This document shows positions 24,263 to 34,025 of a DNA stretch of 64,000 nucleotides, piece by piece. The stretch comes from Bradyrhizobium xenonodulans (GTDB taxonomy: Bacteria; Pseudomonadota; Alphaproteobacteria; Rhizobiales; Xanthobacteraceae), in NCBI RefSeq assembly GCF_027594865.1, contig NZ_CP089391.1, positions 4,928,501 through 4,992,500 on the forward strand, written 5' to 3'. The stretch's first letter is position 1. Every line of letters begins with the position of its first letter. Made by a program: the position numbers and the translations under genes. Below the pieces are notes generated by a model. The model worked only from the letters and a program-made list of their open reading frames with translations. It searched no databases and was not told the origin of the DNA.

Positions 24263-25648
24263 ATGGACCCGTGGCTGCGATCCGCGATCGACTACATCGG
24301 CTCCTGGATCGAATTCCAGCAGACGACAATCCAGCAGCCGGGCGTGATTGTCGCGTTTGCTCATCGTGGCGAGGTCGTCGCCGAGCACGCTTTCGGCCTC
24401 GCCAATCTCGACACCGGCGAAAAACTCACTCCGCGCCACCGCTTCCGCATCGCTTCGCATTCGAAGAGCTTCACCTCCGCCGGCATCATGAAGCTGCGCG
24501 AGCAGCGCAAGCTCCGGCTCGACGACACAATCGGCCAATATGTTGACGGCCTGCATCCGCGCGTCGCCGAGACGACGATTGCGCAAGTGCTCTCTCACAG
24601 CGCGGGGCTGACGCGCGACGGCGCCGATTCCGGTCAGTTCATCGACAGCCGCCCCTATCTCGACGCCAGGGAGCTGCTCGCGGAACTGAAACTGCCGACC
24701 GCGATCGAGCCCGGCACGCGCTTCAAATATTCCAATCACGGCTTTGGCCTGATCGGCCTCGTCATCGAAGCCGTGACGAAGGAGCCCTATCCGGTCTGGA
24801 TCAAACGCGAGATCATCGAACCCGCGGGCCTGCGCGAGACCGAGCCGGACGCACCACTGCCCAAGGGCGCATCGTTCGCGCGCGGTCACACGCGCAAGCT
24901 GCCGCACGGAGAGCGCTGCGTGGTCCCCGGCGACAATCCCGCGCACGCGATGGCGTCTGCCGCGGGTTTCGTCGCGACCGCCGGCGATACCGCCCGCTTC
25001 TTCGCACAGCTCGCGCCCAATGCGAAAAAGAGCGTGCTGTCGGCCGCGAGCCGCCGCGAGATGACGCGAAACCATTGGCGTGTCCCGCAAAGTTTTGAGG
25101 CCTATTACGGCCTCGGCGTCAACGCCGGCAAGACCGACGGCTGGGACTGGTTCGGCCATGGCGGCGGCTTCCAGGGCTACATCTCGCGGACCTGCTCCAT
25201 CCCCGCTTGCGAGCTCGCGATCAGCATCCTCAGCAATTCCATCGACGGCGCGGCGCCGTTCTGGATGGACGGTGCGATGCAGATCCTGCGCGTCTTCAAG
25301 ACACGCGGCGCGCCCGACCGGCGCGTGCGCGACTGGACCGGCCGCTGGTGGACGATCTGGGGCGCAACCGATCTCGTGCCCGCGGGCAACCGCGTGCTCG
25401 TCGCCAATCCGCAGTTCAACAATCCGTTCATGGACGCCGCCGAGATCGAGGTGACCGGCCGCGAGACCGGCAAGCTCGCCTGGGCCGCCGGCTACTCCAG
25501 CCATGGCGAGCCGGTCCGCCGCGTGCGCGACAAGCGCGGCAAGGTCAGCGACATCTGGATTGCCGGTGCCAATATCAAGCCGGCCAAAGTCGTCGCACGC
25601 GAGATCGAGCGCAGATACACACCGCGCAAGCGCCGGCCTACTCCCTGA
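24263..25648 (+). CDS. serine beta-lactamase-like hydrolase (class C/CubicO fold)
   Basis: 461 residues. The SxxK nucleophile motif is SHSK at 65-68 (RIASHSKSFTSAG), and the YxN motif appears as KYSNHGFGL. The last third (RRVRDWTGRWWTIWGATDL onward) is an extra C-terminal domain seen in some peptidase-like members. No signal peptide, so cytoplasmic. Substrate unknown; the family includes esterases and D-amino peptidases. Its 3' end overlaps the convergent S10 peptidase gene by 11 bases. Confidence 0.85.
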   Translation: MDPWLRSAIDYIGSWIEFQQTTIQQPGVIVAFAHRGEVVAEHAFGLANLDTGEKLTPRHRFRIASHSKSFTSAGIMKLREQRKLRLDDTIGQYVDGLHPRVAETTIAQVLSHSAGLTRDGADSGQFIDSRPYLDARELLAELKLPTAIEPGTRFKYSNHGFGLIGLVIEAVTKEPYPVWIKREIIEPAGLRETEPDAPLPKGASFARGHTRKLPHGERCVVPGDNPAHAMASAAGFVATAGDTARFFAQLAPNAKKSVLSAASRREMTRNHWRVPQSFEAYYGLGVNAGKTDGWDWFGHGGGFQGYISRTCSIPACELAISILSNSIDGAAPFWMDGAMQILRVFKTRGAPDRRVRDWTGRWWTIWGATDLVPAGNRVLVANPQFNNPFMDAAEIEVTGRETGKLAWAAGYSSHGEPVRRVRDKRGKVSDIWIAGANIKPAKVVAREIERRYTPRKRRPTP

Positions 25649-27200
25649 TCAGCGCCTCGACCTCGCTTCGAAACGCTTGCCGCGAGCCGTCGCGCGAATA
25701 GAACATGTGGCCGCCGGGATAGACGGCGAATTTCACCCGCTGGGTCGCGAAGGCGGGCAGTTGGTCGAGCACCCGTTTCGTTCCAAAATAGGGCGTGGCG
25801 AGATCGAACAGACCGTGTGCGACCAGCACGTTCAGCTTGGCGTCGGTCGCAAGGATCTGGCGCAGCTCGGAGACCGACTGCGGCGGGTTGATGCCGCGGC
25901 CGAAATCCCAGTGGCCCTCGACGGCGCCGTTCAGGACCTCGTAGGAGCCGTCGGGCCGCCAGTTGAGCTTGCGCGAGAGGACATCGACCGCGGCGCTCGT
26001 CAGCGGCGCCTGAAGCGCGTCGCCCGAGGGGTCGCCGAAGCGCGAATTGCCCGAATCCGGATAGGGATCGAAGCCGCGCACCGAGGCGTCGTAGCGTCCC
26101 GTCACCTTGCCGTTCCTGCGGTCGAGCTCGCGGCGGAATTCGCCGACGTCGAAGCGGCCGGCGAGCCGGCGGCTCACAGCCTGGTCGATGCCGGTGAGCT
26201 CGGCCACCTTGTCGGCGAGCCGGTTGGTGGCCTCCTTGTCCGCCTCGCCCTTGACGAGATCAGCCAGAAATTCGCCTCGCGCGTAGGCCTCAACGTCGGC
26301 GAGATCGGCGCGCTTGACCGGTCCTCTGGCTTCGCGCGCCACCGCGACATAGCTCGGCAGCGTCGCGACATATTGCAGGAGGCTCGTGCCGGTGAACTCG
26401 CGGAAGTCGAGCAGCGGCGACACCAGGATCAGTCCCTTGGCGCCGACGCCGTGCTGGAGCTGCAACTGGCGCACCACCTTCGGGCCGCGAATGCCGCCAT
26501 AGCTTTCGCCGGCGACGTATTTCGGCGATGTCAGCCGGTCGTGCTTCTCCAGCCAGCGGCGGATCACCAGCGCGATCGAATTGACGTCGCCGTCGACGGA
26601 GTAGAACGATTTGCGCGCGTCCTCGCCGCTCGCAATGAGGCGGCTGTAGCCGGTGCTGACGGGATCGATGAAGACGAGATCGGTGAAGTCGAGCCAGGTC
26701 TCCGCGTTCGGCTTCACCTCGGGCGAGGCCGATGGCGACAGGGCTTCGCCGTCGAGCGGCAGCCGCCACGGCCCGGCGGCGCCGAACTGGAGCCATGCCG
26801 AGGACGCGCCGGGTCCGCCGTTGAACAGGAACGTCACGGGGCGCGTCGCGCGCTCGGCACCGTCGAGCTCATAGGAGGTATAGGCGATGTCGGCCAGCGG
26901 CTCGCCCTTGCCATCGAACACGCGGATCGAACCGGCGGTCGCGGCGAAGTTGAGGGTCCGGCCGGGCAGATCGAGCGTCTGCTTCGTGGTCGAATCCGGT
27001 GGCAGGCGGTGGAGCTCGGCGGCGGACGATGAATTCTGCGACGCGCTTTGCGCACCGCCGCGCCCGCCCTTCTGTCCGGCCGCCGCCGCCTCGGCGCGCT
27101 GTTGCGGCGGATCATCCGCGCGCGCTAATCCCGCGAGCGCAAAAGCCGACACCGCCAGCACCAGGGTCGCGCGACGGAACGCCGGCATATTCGTGACCAT
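25638..27200 (-). CDS. S10-family serine carboxypeptidase-like peptidase
   Basis: 520 residues with a signal peptide (ATLVLAVSAFALAGLARA), so periplasmic. An oxyanion segment FLFNGGPGASSAWLQFG precedes the nucleophile elbow GESYGG (Ser at about 233). The acid lies in LFDLATPY and the histidine in YPGGHMFYSRDG near the C-terminus, giving a complete Ser-Asp-His triad. It would trim peptides from the C-terminus. A disordered QKGGRGGAQSASQNSSS linker follows the signal. Confidence 0.88.
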   Translation of the reverse strand: MVTNMPAFRRATLVLAVSAFALAGLARADDPPQQRAEAAAAGQKGGRGGAQSASQNSSSAAELHRLPPDSTTKQTLDLPGRTLNFAATAGSIRVFDGKGEPLADIAYTSYELDGAERATRPVTFLFNGGPGASSAWLQFGAAGPWRLPLDGEALSPSASPEVKPNAETWLDFTDLVFIDPVSTGYSRLIASGEDARKSFYSVDGDVNSIALVIRRWLEKHDRLTSPKYVAGESYGGIRGPKVVRQLQLQHGVGAKGLILVSPLLDFREFTGTSLLQYVATLPSYVAVAREARGPVKRADLADVEAYARGEFLADLVKGEADKEATNRLADKVAELTGIDQAVSRRLAGRFDVGEFRRELDRRNGKVTGRYDASVRGFDPYPDSGNSRFGDPSGDALQAPLTSAAVDVLSRKLNWRPDGSYEVLNGAVEGHWDFGRGINPPQSVSELRQILATDAKLNVLVAHGLFDLATPYFGTKRVLDQLPAFATQRVKFAVYPGGHMFYSRDGSRQAFRSEVEALIRE

Positions 27201-27451
27201 GATCGTTCTCCCTGCCCGGCTGCGAGAGCCGGTGCGGACCGCAAGGCTAGCGCGAAATTGCGACGGTTTGGGGGATCATCGGTCCGGCGTCCCCTGAAGG
27301 GGCCGATCGGGCGCGAAACGACCCGGTTTTGTGCTCAACCCGGCAGTCACCCGTTTGCCTTGAAGGGCGGTCATCCTCGACAATGGAGCCCCAGGTCGTA
27401 TAGACGAGCCCGGCGGAACTTTCTCCAGCCAACGGCCCTGCCCGAAAAGCC

Positions 27452-28231
27452 ATGACCAAGCCAGCGCGATACGACCGGATCGCCTTTGTCGCCAGCCCCA
27501 GCAGCGAGGCAGCGGCCGCCTTCCACCAGCTCACCGCGCAATATGGCAATTGCGATCCGAGCGAGGCCGACGTCGTCGTCGCGCTCGGCGGCGACGGACT
27601 GATGCTTCAGACGCTGCACCGCCACATGCGCTCGGGAAAGCCGATCTACGGCATGCACCGCGGCACGGTCGGCTTCCTGATGAACGAGTACTCGACGCAC
27701 GATCTGCGCGCACGGCTCGCGGCAGCGCATGAATCCGAGATCAATCCGCTCCTGATGCGCGCCACCGACGTCAACGACCGCGTCCACCTGCACCACGCCA
27801 TCAACGAGGTCTATCTGTTTCGGCAGACCTCCCAGGCGGCGCGCCTGCGCATCCTGATCGACGAGCGCGAACGCATGCCCGAGCTGATCGCCGACGGCAT
27901 CATCGTGGCGACGCCGGCAGGCTCAACCGCCTACAATCTGTCGGCGCAGGGCCCGATCCTGCCGATCAACGCAGCGCTGCTGGCACTGACCCCCATCAGC
28001 GCCTTCAGGCCGCGGCGCTGGCGCGGCGCCCTGCTCCCGAACACCGCCTATGTCGTGATCGAGGTGCTGGAAGACGACAAGCGCCCGGTCGCGGCGGTCG
28101 CCGACCACGAGGAGGTGCGCAGGGTCCGGCGCGTCGAGATTCTCTCCGACAAGAGCATCGCGATGCGCATGCTGTTTGATCCCGGCCACAGCCTGGAAGA
28201 GCGGATTCTGCGCGAGCAATTCGGCTCCTGA
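27452..28231 (+). CDS. nadK: NAD kinase
   Basis: 259 residues. Phosphorylates NAD to NADP in the cytoplasm. The GGDG active-site motif is in [12 protein letters not shown], the second conserved segment is [14 protein letters not shown], and the NE/D region reads [29 protein letters not shown] is the characteristic family signature. Length matches the shorter alphaproteobacterial forms. The start follows weak ribosome-binding sequence but homology begins there. Confidence 0.95.
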   Translation: MTKPARYDRIAFVASPSSEAAAAFHQLTAQYGNCDPSEADVVVALGGDGLMLQTLHRHMRSGKPIYGMHRGTVGFLMNEYSTHDLRARLAAAHESEINPLLMRATDVNDRVHLHHAINEVYLFRQTSQAARLRILIDERERMPELIADGIIVATPAGSTAYNLSAQGPILPINAALLALTPISAFRPRRWRGALLPNTAYVVIEVLEDDKRPVAAVADHEEVRRVRRVEILSDKSIAMRMLFDPGHSLEERILREQFGS

Positions 28232-28318
28232 GCGCCTCACCCGGCCTGGGATCGCAACCCTTCATTAACTCCCGGAGGGATATGGTTAACGAAAGTTGAC
28301 CGCTTCGGCCCGGGCTCC

Positions 28319-28864
28319 ATGTTCCGCATCGATTTCAACAAGCTGCGCTTCCTCGTCTGCGACGACAATCCGCACATGCGCCGCATCCTGCGGACGCTGC
28401 TGCACTCGTTCGGCGCGCGCGAGGTCTATGAAGCCGAGGACGGCGCCACGGCGCTGGAAATGTACAGCCATTACGTGCCCGATATCGTCATCACCGACTG
28501 GGCGATGCCGATCTTCGACGGGCTCGAGCTCGCACAGATGATCCGGCAGCCGGAATCCAAGGGAAATCCCTACGCGCCGATCATCATGCTGACCGGCCAT
28601 TCCGAGAAGCGCCGCGTCACGGTGGCGCGCGATGCGGGCGTCACCGAATTCCTGGCCAAGCCGATCTCGGCCAAGGGCCTCTATCAGCGCATCCTCAACG
28701 TGGTCGCCAGTCCCCGCCCCTTCATCAAGACCAAGACCTATTTCGGTCCGGACCGGCGCCGCAACACCAGCTCCGCCTATATGGGACCCGAACGCCGTGT
28801 CGGCGAAAAGCACGAAGTGCTCCAGCAGCCGTCGCTGCTCGACAAAGCCCGTTCCTCCATCTAG
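28319..28864 (+). CDS. stand-alone response regulator receiver protein
   Basis: 181 residues. CheY-like domain with the acidic pair in VCDDNP, phospho-acceptor Asp60 in DIVITDWAMP, Thr in IIMLTGHSE and Lys in EFLAKPIS. The 60-residue tail contains TYFGPDRRR and MGPERR, repeated (F/M)GP(D/E)RR motifs seen in related alphaproteobacterial regulators. No DNA-binding domain. It is followed after 31 bases by an Hpt protein, its likely phosphotransfer partner. Confidence 0.9.
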   Translation: MFRIDFNKLRFLVCDDNPHMRRILRTLLHSFGAREVYEAEDGATALEMYSHYVPDIVITDWAMPIFDGLELAQMIRQPESKGNPYAPIIMLTGHSEKRRVTVARDAGVTEFLAKPISAKGLYQRILNVVASPRPFIKTKTYFGPDRRRNTSSAYMGPERRVGEKHEVLQQPSLLDKARSSI

Positions 28865-28895
28865 CGCAACGTCTCACACGATCGGGGCAGACATC

Positions 28896-29474
28896 ATGGC
28901 GAAGAACGGCGCAAGGGATATCGAGGTCACGGCCTTCGCCACGCACCAGATCATCACGCAGCCCAATCCGCTGCGCAAGGTTCTGCGCCGGGTCGAAGAA
29001 AAGGACATGGATGATCCGATCGGCCGCGCAGAGCAGGCGCTCGCAGGCCTCTCGGGCGAGTTCAAGGACTGGATGACGACCGAGGTCAACCGCCTCTCGG
29101 CCGCCTACGTCGCCATCCGCAACGACGGCTTCACCAAGGACCGGCGCGACGAACTATTCCGCGCCGCGCACGACATCAAGGGCGACGCTGCGACGTTCGG
29201 CTATCCGGCGGCGGCGGGAATTGCCGAGAGCCTGTGCCGCGTCGTCGAGCACGCGCCCGATCTCGACAAGGTGCCGGCCGAGCTGTTCACGCACCACATC
29301 AACGCCATCCTCGCCATCGTGCACGAAAACACCAAGCTCGATCGCATCAGCGTCTCCGCCGAGCTCAGCCGGCGCCTGCGCAAGGTCGCCGACGACTATC
29401 TCGCCGACGTCAATCGCGACCGCCCCGAGCATCTCGAGGTGATCCTGGCGCCGAGCATCGCGCCGGCGGAGTAA
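28896..29474 (+). CDS. Hpt-domain phosphotransfer protein
   Basis: 192 residues. The phospho-accepting histidine is His92 in FRAAHDIKGDAATFGYP, the standard Hpt signature. The first 60 residues are variable. Together with the receiver protein just upstream it suggests part of a phosphorelay whose kinase is elsewhere. ATG at 28896 is chosen because the frame upstream overlaps the receiver gene. Confidence 0.88.
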   Translation: MAKNGARDIEVTAFATHQIITQPNPLRKVLRRVEEKDMDDPIGRAEQALAGLSGEFKDWMTTEVNRLSAAYVAIRNDGFTKDRRDELFRAAHDIKGDAATFGYPAAAGIAESLCRVVEHAPDLDKVPAELFTHHINAILAIVHENTKLDRISVSAELSRRLRKVADDYLADVNRDRPEHLEVILAPSIAPAE

Positions 29475-29493
29475 TGACCCCGCTCTCTCCTCT

Positions 29494-29573
29494 CGTCATT
29501 GCGAGCGCAGTGAAGCAATCCAGAGTCCCTCCGCGGAGAGATTCTGGATTGCTTCGTTACGCTCGCAATGACG
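29494..29573. repeat. 80-bp dispersed palindromic repeat, copy 1
   Basis: CGTCATTGCGAGCG and CGCTCGCAATGACG are perfect outer arms; inside them GAAGCAATCCAGA pairs with TCTGGATTGCTTC around CCTCCGCGGAG. This matches a well-known intergenic repeat of Bradyrhizobium and Rhodopseudomonas. A second copy lies at 48613-48699. Here it separates the Hpt gene from the convergent DUF2336 gene and may act as a terminator. Confidence 0.85.
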
Positions 29574-29589
29574 GAAGTTGCGGATCCGG

Positions 29590-30765
29590 CTACGCCGCGA
29601 TCAGATCGTCATAGACCGGATCGATCGCATCATCGGCGACGATCTCGTCGCAGAACAGCCTTGCCTCTTCGCGCGCGGATTCGGTGGCGAAGCGGCGGAG
29701 GAGGACCATCAAGGGCTCGGCGGCGCCGCGGTCGGTCTCGCAATGGGTGAGCACGCGCTCGACCATGCGCCGGCGCAGCCGCGCCGCGCCGTCGTCGCTG
29801 TCGACAAAACCCTGCTCGTGGCAGGCATCGAGCGCGACCTGGAACGCCGCGAAGGTCGCCTCGGGCAATCCGGCACGGCGCAGCAGCGCGTGTAGGCTGT
29901 TGCCGCCACGGTCGTGCAGCAGCGCGGAGACGCGCGCCAGCGGCAGTTCGGCGAGCTCGGCGAGCGCCGCGTCGAACAGATCGAGATTGCTCGACAGCAA
30001 TGCGCGCAGGATCAGGCCCGCGGTGAGCTGGCCGGTGACGCGCAAATGATGCACCAGGCCCTGCATGTCCTCGCCGCGCGAGCGCGCCGCGATATTCACG
30101 GTGGAGCGGTCGCGTGCCTCGATCGTCACGCGCTCGGCACGGTCGGCGCTCAGCCAGTTCCGCGCCACGACGAATTGCGCCAGCGTCTCGGAGAGTTTTG
30201 CCACCAGCGCGGCGCGCGTGGCGGACGGCAGCTCCTCCAGCACCAGCATCGCCTCGCGGATCGCGGCGAGATGACCGTGGCGCTCGACGATGCGATTCCA
30301 GGAGAACGGCGCGAGCTCGGCATGCGGATTTTCGATCAACTCGAGCGCGGCGGCCGCGCAGCCGACTTCGGCGATGGCGGCGCAGACCGAGACCGGCAGC
30401 GCGATGCGGCGGGCGACCGCACACTGCACCTCGTCGTTACCGGTGGCGACGATGTCGACGAGATCGGCATCGATCAGGAGCGGAGAATGTTCGAGCACGG
30501 GCAGCGCGACCGTCGGCTGGTCCGCCGACAGGGCCCGCACAATCGACGCCGGCGCATCGGTGCTGCGCGCAAACGCCTCGGCCATCGCCTGCCGCACCAG
30601 CGGCGAGGGATCGTCGAGCAGCATCAGCAGCGCGCCTTCGGCGGCGACGCGGTCGTCATGAGAAAGGTTTGAGATCAGCCAGGCCCGGGCCAATGCCCGT
30701 GTGGCCTCGGCCCGCTCGCCGGCGGGCGCCGTCCTGATCCAATTGATGAACTGCCGAACAATCAT
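29590..30765 (-). CDS. DUF2336 domain protein
   Basis: 391 residues, all helical and HEAT-like in character (DDRVAAEGALLMLLDDPSPL, VRQAMAEAFARS). The order and composition fit DUF2336, an alphaproteobacterial family often found near receiver/Hpt genes and general-stress or cell-cycle signalling loci. No catalytic motif. Its position next to the receiver/Hpt pair may be meaningful. Confidence 0.8.
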   Translation of the reverse strand: MIVRQFINWIRTAPAGERAEATRALARAWLISNLSHDDRVAAEGALLMLLDDPSPLVRQAMAEAFARSTDAPASIVRALSADQPTVALPVLEHSPLLIDADLVDIVATGNDEVQCAVARRIALPVSVCAAIAEVGCAAAALELIENPHAELAPFSWNRIVERHGHLAAIREAMLVLEELPSATRAALVAKLSETLAQFVVARNWLSADRAERVTIEARDRSTVNIAARSRGEDMQGLVHHLRVTGQLTAGLILRALLSSNLDLFDAALAELAELPLARVSALLHDRGGNSLHALLRRAGLPEATFAAFQVALDACHEQGFVDSDDGAARLRRRMVERVLTHCETDRGAAEPLMVLLRRFATESAREEARLFCDEIVADDAIDPVYDDLIAA

Positions 30766-30959
30766 GCTGCTTCCGGCTTACACAACAAACGAAAATGGTG
30801 ACGGCTTGTCACCTGCAACACAAAATAAACCACGACGCTTAACAAAGCGTTCACCATAACTGGCTGGTTTTATTGACGTTTTGTTAAGGGAACAAAGCCG
30901 CGGCGCAGCATGGGTCCGGCGCTACGCGCTGCAGCGCGTCCGGGACACGAGACGCTCGA

Positions 30960-31979
30960 TCAGCTCGAGAACGTGCCGCTGCGATCACTGAAGAGATCGA
31001 GCGGCTGCGGCGAACGCACATCCGGCGTCGATGATGCGACCGAGGTGAGCGAGGCGTTGTTGCCCCACAATTTCTGCACCGTGGTCGAGACCGGCTGCGC
31101 GGCATCGCCGGGCTGATAGATCGAGCGGAAGGCCGGCGTGGTCGGCGCATTGTCTGCGACCGTGGTCGACGATGTCGCGCTGACCGGCGTCACCCCGCGC
31201 GCTTCCGGAAAGGTCTGGAGATAGGCCGCGTTGTCGGTAATCCGCGCAGCGGGCTGCACACCGTTGGCGCTCGCGACCTGCGTGGTCGACGGCGTGCCGC
31301 CATACATCGCCATCGCACTGCGGGTCGTCTTCGAATTCGCCGCGCTGGCGTAACGCGAATCCAGCACCGAATAGACTTCGGAGACGCTGCGGGCGCGGCC
31401 GTCCCTGGCGTAGAAGATCGAGCGGTTGGCCGATGCCGCATTGGGAAACAATCGCGCGCCGACGGCTTGCGGATTGTCCTCGGCATTGGCGATCAGTTTC
31501 GCGGCGCCGCCGACACCCATGAAATGCGCCATATAGAGCTCGCTGTCGCTCGGCCTGCGGCCGAGCAGCCCGGTGAGCTTAAAGCTGTTCGACTGCGTCA
31601 GCGCCGCCGCCATGCTGGATGCGGCTTCCGGATCGTCGCGCAGCTTCATGATCGACCGCTTCATGAAGGGGTCGTCGACGGCGTAGCTGCCGGAGGAGGT
31701 TTTCGTGATCGCGTTGGCGTAGTTGCCGTAGCCGAGCTGGGTGCCCGCTTCCTTCACGGTGCCGAGCCAGGTCTGGTCGATGAACTGGTAGAGCCCATGC
31801 GCGGACGACGTCGTGGCTCCCGCCGTCGGATCGAAATCCGATTCCATCTTGGCGGTGGTCAGCATGTATTGGAAGCTGACGCCGGTCCGGTTGGAGACAT
31901 CCTTGATCGCACCGGCGACACGCGCCCGCGACGGATCGAGACCCGCCGTCTGAGAGGCACTGGAATTGTCGACCGACAT
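30960..31979 (-). CDS. SLT-type lytic transglycosylase domain protein
   Basis: 339 residues. The catalytic region has TAKMESDFDPTAGATTSSAH and GLYQFIDQTWL, the E-S and GLxQ signature of family 23 lysozyme-like transglycosylases, followed by YMAHFMGVGGAAKLI. The C-terminal 120 residues are low-complexity. It cleaves peptidoglycan, often for flagellar or secretion assemblies. No signal peptide is visible, so export may depend on another route. Confidence 0.82.
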   Translation of the reverse strand: MSVDNSSASQTAGLDPSRARVAGAIKDVSNRTGVSFQYMLTTAKMESDFDPTAGATTSSAHGLYQFIDQTWLGTVKEAGTQLGYGNYANAITKTSSGSYAVDDPFMKRSIMKLRDDPEAASSMAAALTQSNSFKLTGLLGRRPSDSELYMAHFMGVGGAAKLIANAEDNPQAVGARLFPNAASANRSIFYARDGRARSVSEVYSVLDSRYASAANSKTTRSAMAMYGGTPSTTQVASANGVQPAARITDNAAYLQTFPEARGVTPVSATSSTTVADNAPTTPAFRSIYQPGDAAQPVSTTVQKLWGNNASLTSVASSTPDVRSPQPLDLFSDRSGTFSS

Positions 31980-32116
31980 GATGAAGTGCCCGCCCCGTGC
32001 GGCATTGAGCGCGCCGGCAATTCGGACGCCCTATCGTCTCACCGTGGGACAGATATGGTTAATGCGGGGTTAATTCGGCGACTTGCGTCATTCCGGGTGC
32101 GCGTGGCGCGAGCCGA

Positions 32117-32539
32117 TTACGTCTTATAGACCGCGCCCGGATCGAACAGCCTGTCCGCATCGACGAAGACCAGCTTCGCGCCGCCGCCCTCTTCCTCGAC
32201 CTTGCGGTAGAAGCACGAGCGCCGCCCGGTGTGGCAGGCCGCGCCGATCTGCTCGACACGGATCCAGACCGCATCCTGGTCGCAATCGGTGCGCATCTCG
32301 ACCACGCGCTGGGTCTGACCCGACGTCTCACCTTTTCGCCACAAGGCCTTGCGCGAGCGGCTGAAGTACCAGGCTTCGCCGGTCGCTATGGTCTTGCGCA
32401 GCGCCTCGTCGTTCATGTGGGCGACCATCAGCACGTCGCCGGTGGCGACGTCGGTCGCGACGACCGTCACGAGGCCGCTCGCGTCGAACCGCGGCTGGAA
32501 GGACAACCCTTCCTCGATCTCATGGGAGTGAGCGGACAT
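32117..32539 (-). CDS. hisI: phosphoribosyl-AMP cyclohydrolase
   Basis: 140 residues. Catalyses the third step of histidine biosynthesis, opening the adenine ring of PR-AMP. Motifs: [39 protein letters not shown], the metal-binding [11 protein letters not shown] and [10 protein letters not shown]. Single-domain form without the HisE pyrophosphatase. It lies 27 bases downstream of folE on the same strand, a common alphaproteobacterial order. Confidence 0.96.
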   Translation of the reverse strand: MSAHSHEIEEGLSFQPRFDASGLVTVVATDVATGDVLMVAHMNDEALRKTIATGEAWYFSRSRKALWRKGETSGQTQRVVEMRTDCDQDAVWIRVEQIGAACHTGRRSCFYRKVEEEGGGAKLVFVDADRLFDPGAVYKT

Positions 32540-32566
32540 AGCGGCCTCGCGAATTGACTTGCGAGG

Positions 32567-33259
32567 TCAGCGCGTCATGCCTCGCACCATGGACAGGAAG
32601 CGAGCCTGCTCCGCCGGATTGTCGCGGAACATGCCGGTGAAGCGGCTGGTGAAGGTGGAGGCGCCATGCTTGGCGACGCCGCGCACCGACATGCAGGTAT
32701 GCTCGGCCTCGATCAGGACGGCAACGCCGCGCGGCTTCAGGATCTCGTCGATCGCCGCCGCGATTTGCGCCGTCAGATGCTCCTGGGTCTGGAGCCGGCG
32801 GGCGAAGATGTCGGTCAGGCGGGCGAGCTTGGACAGGCCGACGACGCGCTCCACCGGCGTGTAGGCGATATGCGCCTTGCCGTAGAACGGCATCATGTGA
32901 TGCTCGCACTGCGAGGTGAACTCGATGTCGCGCACCAGCACGAAATCGTCATAGCCGGCGGTCTCACCGAAGGTGCGGTCGAGCACCTCGGCCGGGCACT
33001 GATGATAGCCCTGATAGAGCTCGTCGAAGGCCTCGACCACGCGGCGCGGCGTGTCCAAAAGACCCTCGCGCTCGGTGTTCTCGCCGATATAGGCGAGCAG
33101 CGTCTTCACCGCCGCTTCCGCCTCGGCCCGCGCCGGGCGCGGCTGGTCGGCGCGAACGGCGGCCGCGAGGAATTCGGCAGGGTCGAGCTCCGCCGGGCGG
33201 CTCTCGGGCTGCTTGTCAGCGGGCTTGTTCGGGCGGATGGATTTGATTGCAGCGTCCAT
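32567..33259 (-). CDS. folE: GTP cyclohydrolase I
   Basis: 230 residues. Converts GTP to 7,8-dihydroneopterin triphosphate, first step of folate synthesis. Zinc ligands and active site are visible in [40 protein letters not shown] and the C-terminal [17 protein letters not shown]. The N-terminal 40 residues are a charged extension. Transcribed with hisI and divergent from the iron-sulfur scaffold gene. Confidence 0.96.
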   Translation of the reverse strand: MDAAIKSIRPNKPADKQPESRPAELDPAEFLAAAVRADQPRPARAEAEAAVKTLLAYIGENTEREGLLDTPRRVVEAFDELYQGYHQCPAEVLDRTFGETAGYDDFVLVRDIEFTSQCEHHMMPFYGKAHIAYTPVERVVGLSKLARLTDIFARRLQTQEHLTAQIAAAIDEILKPRGVAVLIEAEHTCMSVRGVAKHGASTFTSRFTGMFRDNPAEQARFLSMVRGMTR

Positions 33260-33501
33260 GTCTACTCCGTTCGACGGCCTTGCGGCCGGAGTGTCACCGG
33301 CAGACGGGGCGGATAAGCCGCCAGACGCCTGAAGAGAACAGTTTTGACGAAAAAGGCCCCGAGGTCATCCCATCAGCCGCGCAGATCTGGCTCACTGCAG
33401 CCGCACCGCTGGACTGTTTTTCCGCCAGTTCCGCCCCTATATAGGACCGTGGACGGCGCCCGCCAAGGCCGATCGGGTGCGGAAGTGTTGGACACCATCA
33501 C

Positions 33502-33957
33502 ATGCTGAACGACATCTATAACAAGCGGATCATCGAGCTGGCCGGGAATATTCCGCGCCTCGGGCGGTTGTCGGCCCCCGATGCGACCGCCACCGCCCAC
33601 TCCAAATTGTGCGGCTCGACGGTGAAGGTCGATCTCAAGATGAGTGGCGACACCGTCACCGACTTCGCCCATGACGTGAAGGCCTGCGCGCTGGGCCAGG
33701 CCTCTTCATCCATCATGGCAAGTCACGTGGTCGGCTCGACTGCGAGTGAACTCCGTGAGTTACGCGAAACCGTTCGCAAGATGCTCAAGGAGAATGGTGT
33801 GCCGCCTCAGGGCAAATGGGAAGAGATCAAATTCCTCGAGCCGGTCCGCGACTACAAGGCGCGCCACGCCTCAACCCTCCTGACCTTCGATGCCGTGGTC
33901 GATGCCATCGGCCAGATCGAGGCAAAGGCTAGGCAGCCGGCAGCCGCGCAGGGCTGA
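33502..33957 (+). CDS. iron-sulfur cluster assembly scaffold (NifU N-terminal/IscU-like)
   Basis: 151 residues. Three cluster-ligand cysteine positions are seen in HSKLCGSTVKVDL, VKACALGQASSSIMA and, unusually, the usual third cysteine is replaced (PVRDYKARHASTL). This fits the SufU/NifU-like branch found beside folE and hisI in alphaproteobacteria. It probably binds or carries Fe-S clusters, with the missing third cysteine making a classic IscU role less certain. Confidence 0.85.
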   Translation: MLNDIYNKRIIELAGNIPRLGRLSAPDATATAHSKLCGSTVKVDLKMSGDTVTDFAHDVKACALGQASSSIMASHVVGSTASELRELRETVRKMLKENGVPPQGKWEEIKFLEPVRDYKARHASTLLTFDAVVDAIGQIEAKARQPAAAQG

Positions 33958-34025
33958 CCTCCCTCCCAACGAGATCCCCGGCTCGCGCTAACGCGCGCGC
34001 CGGACTGCCCCTCAAAGAATTTCGG

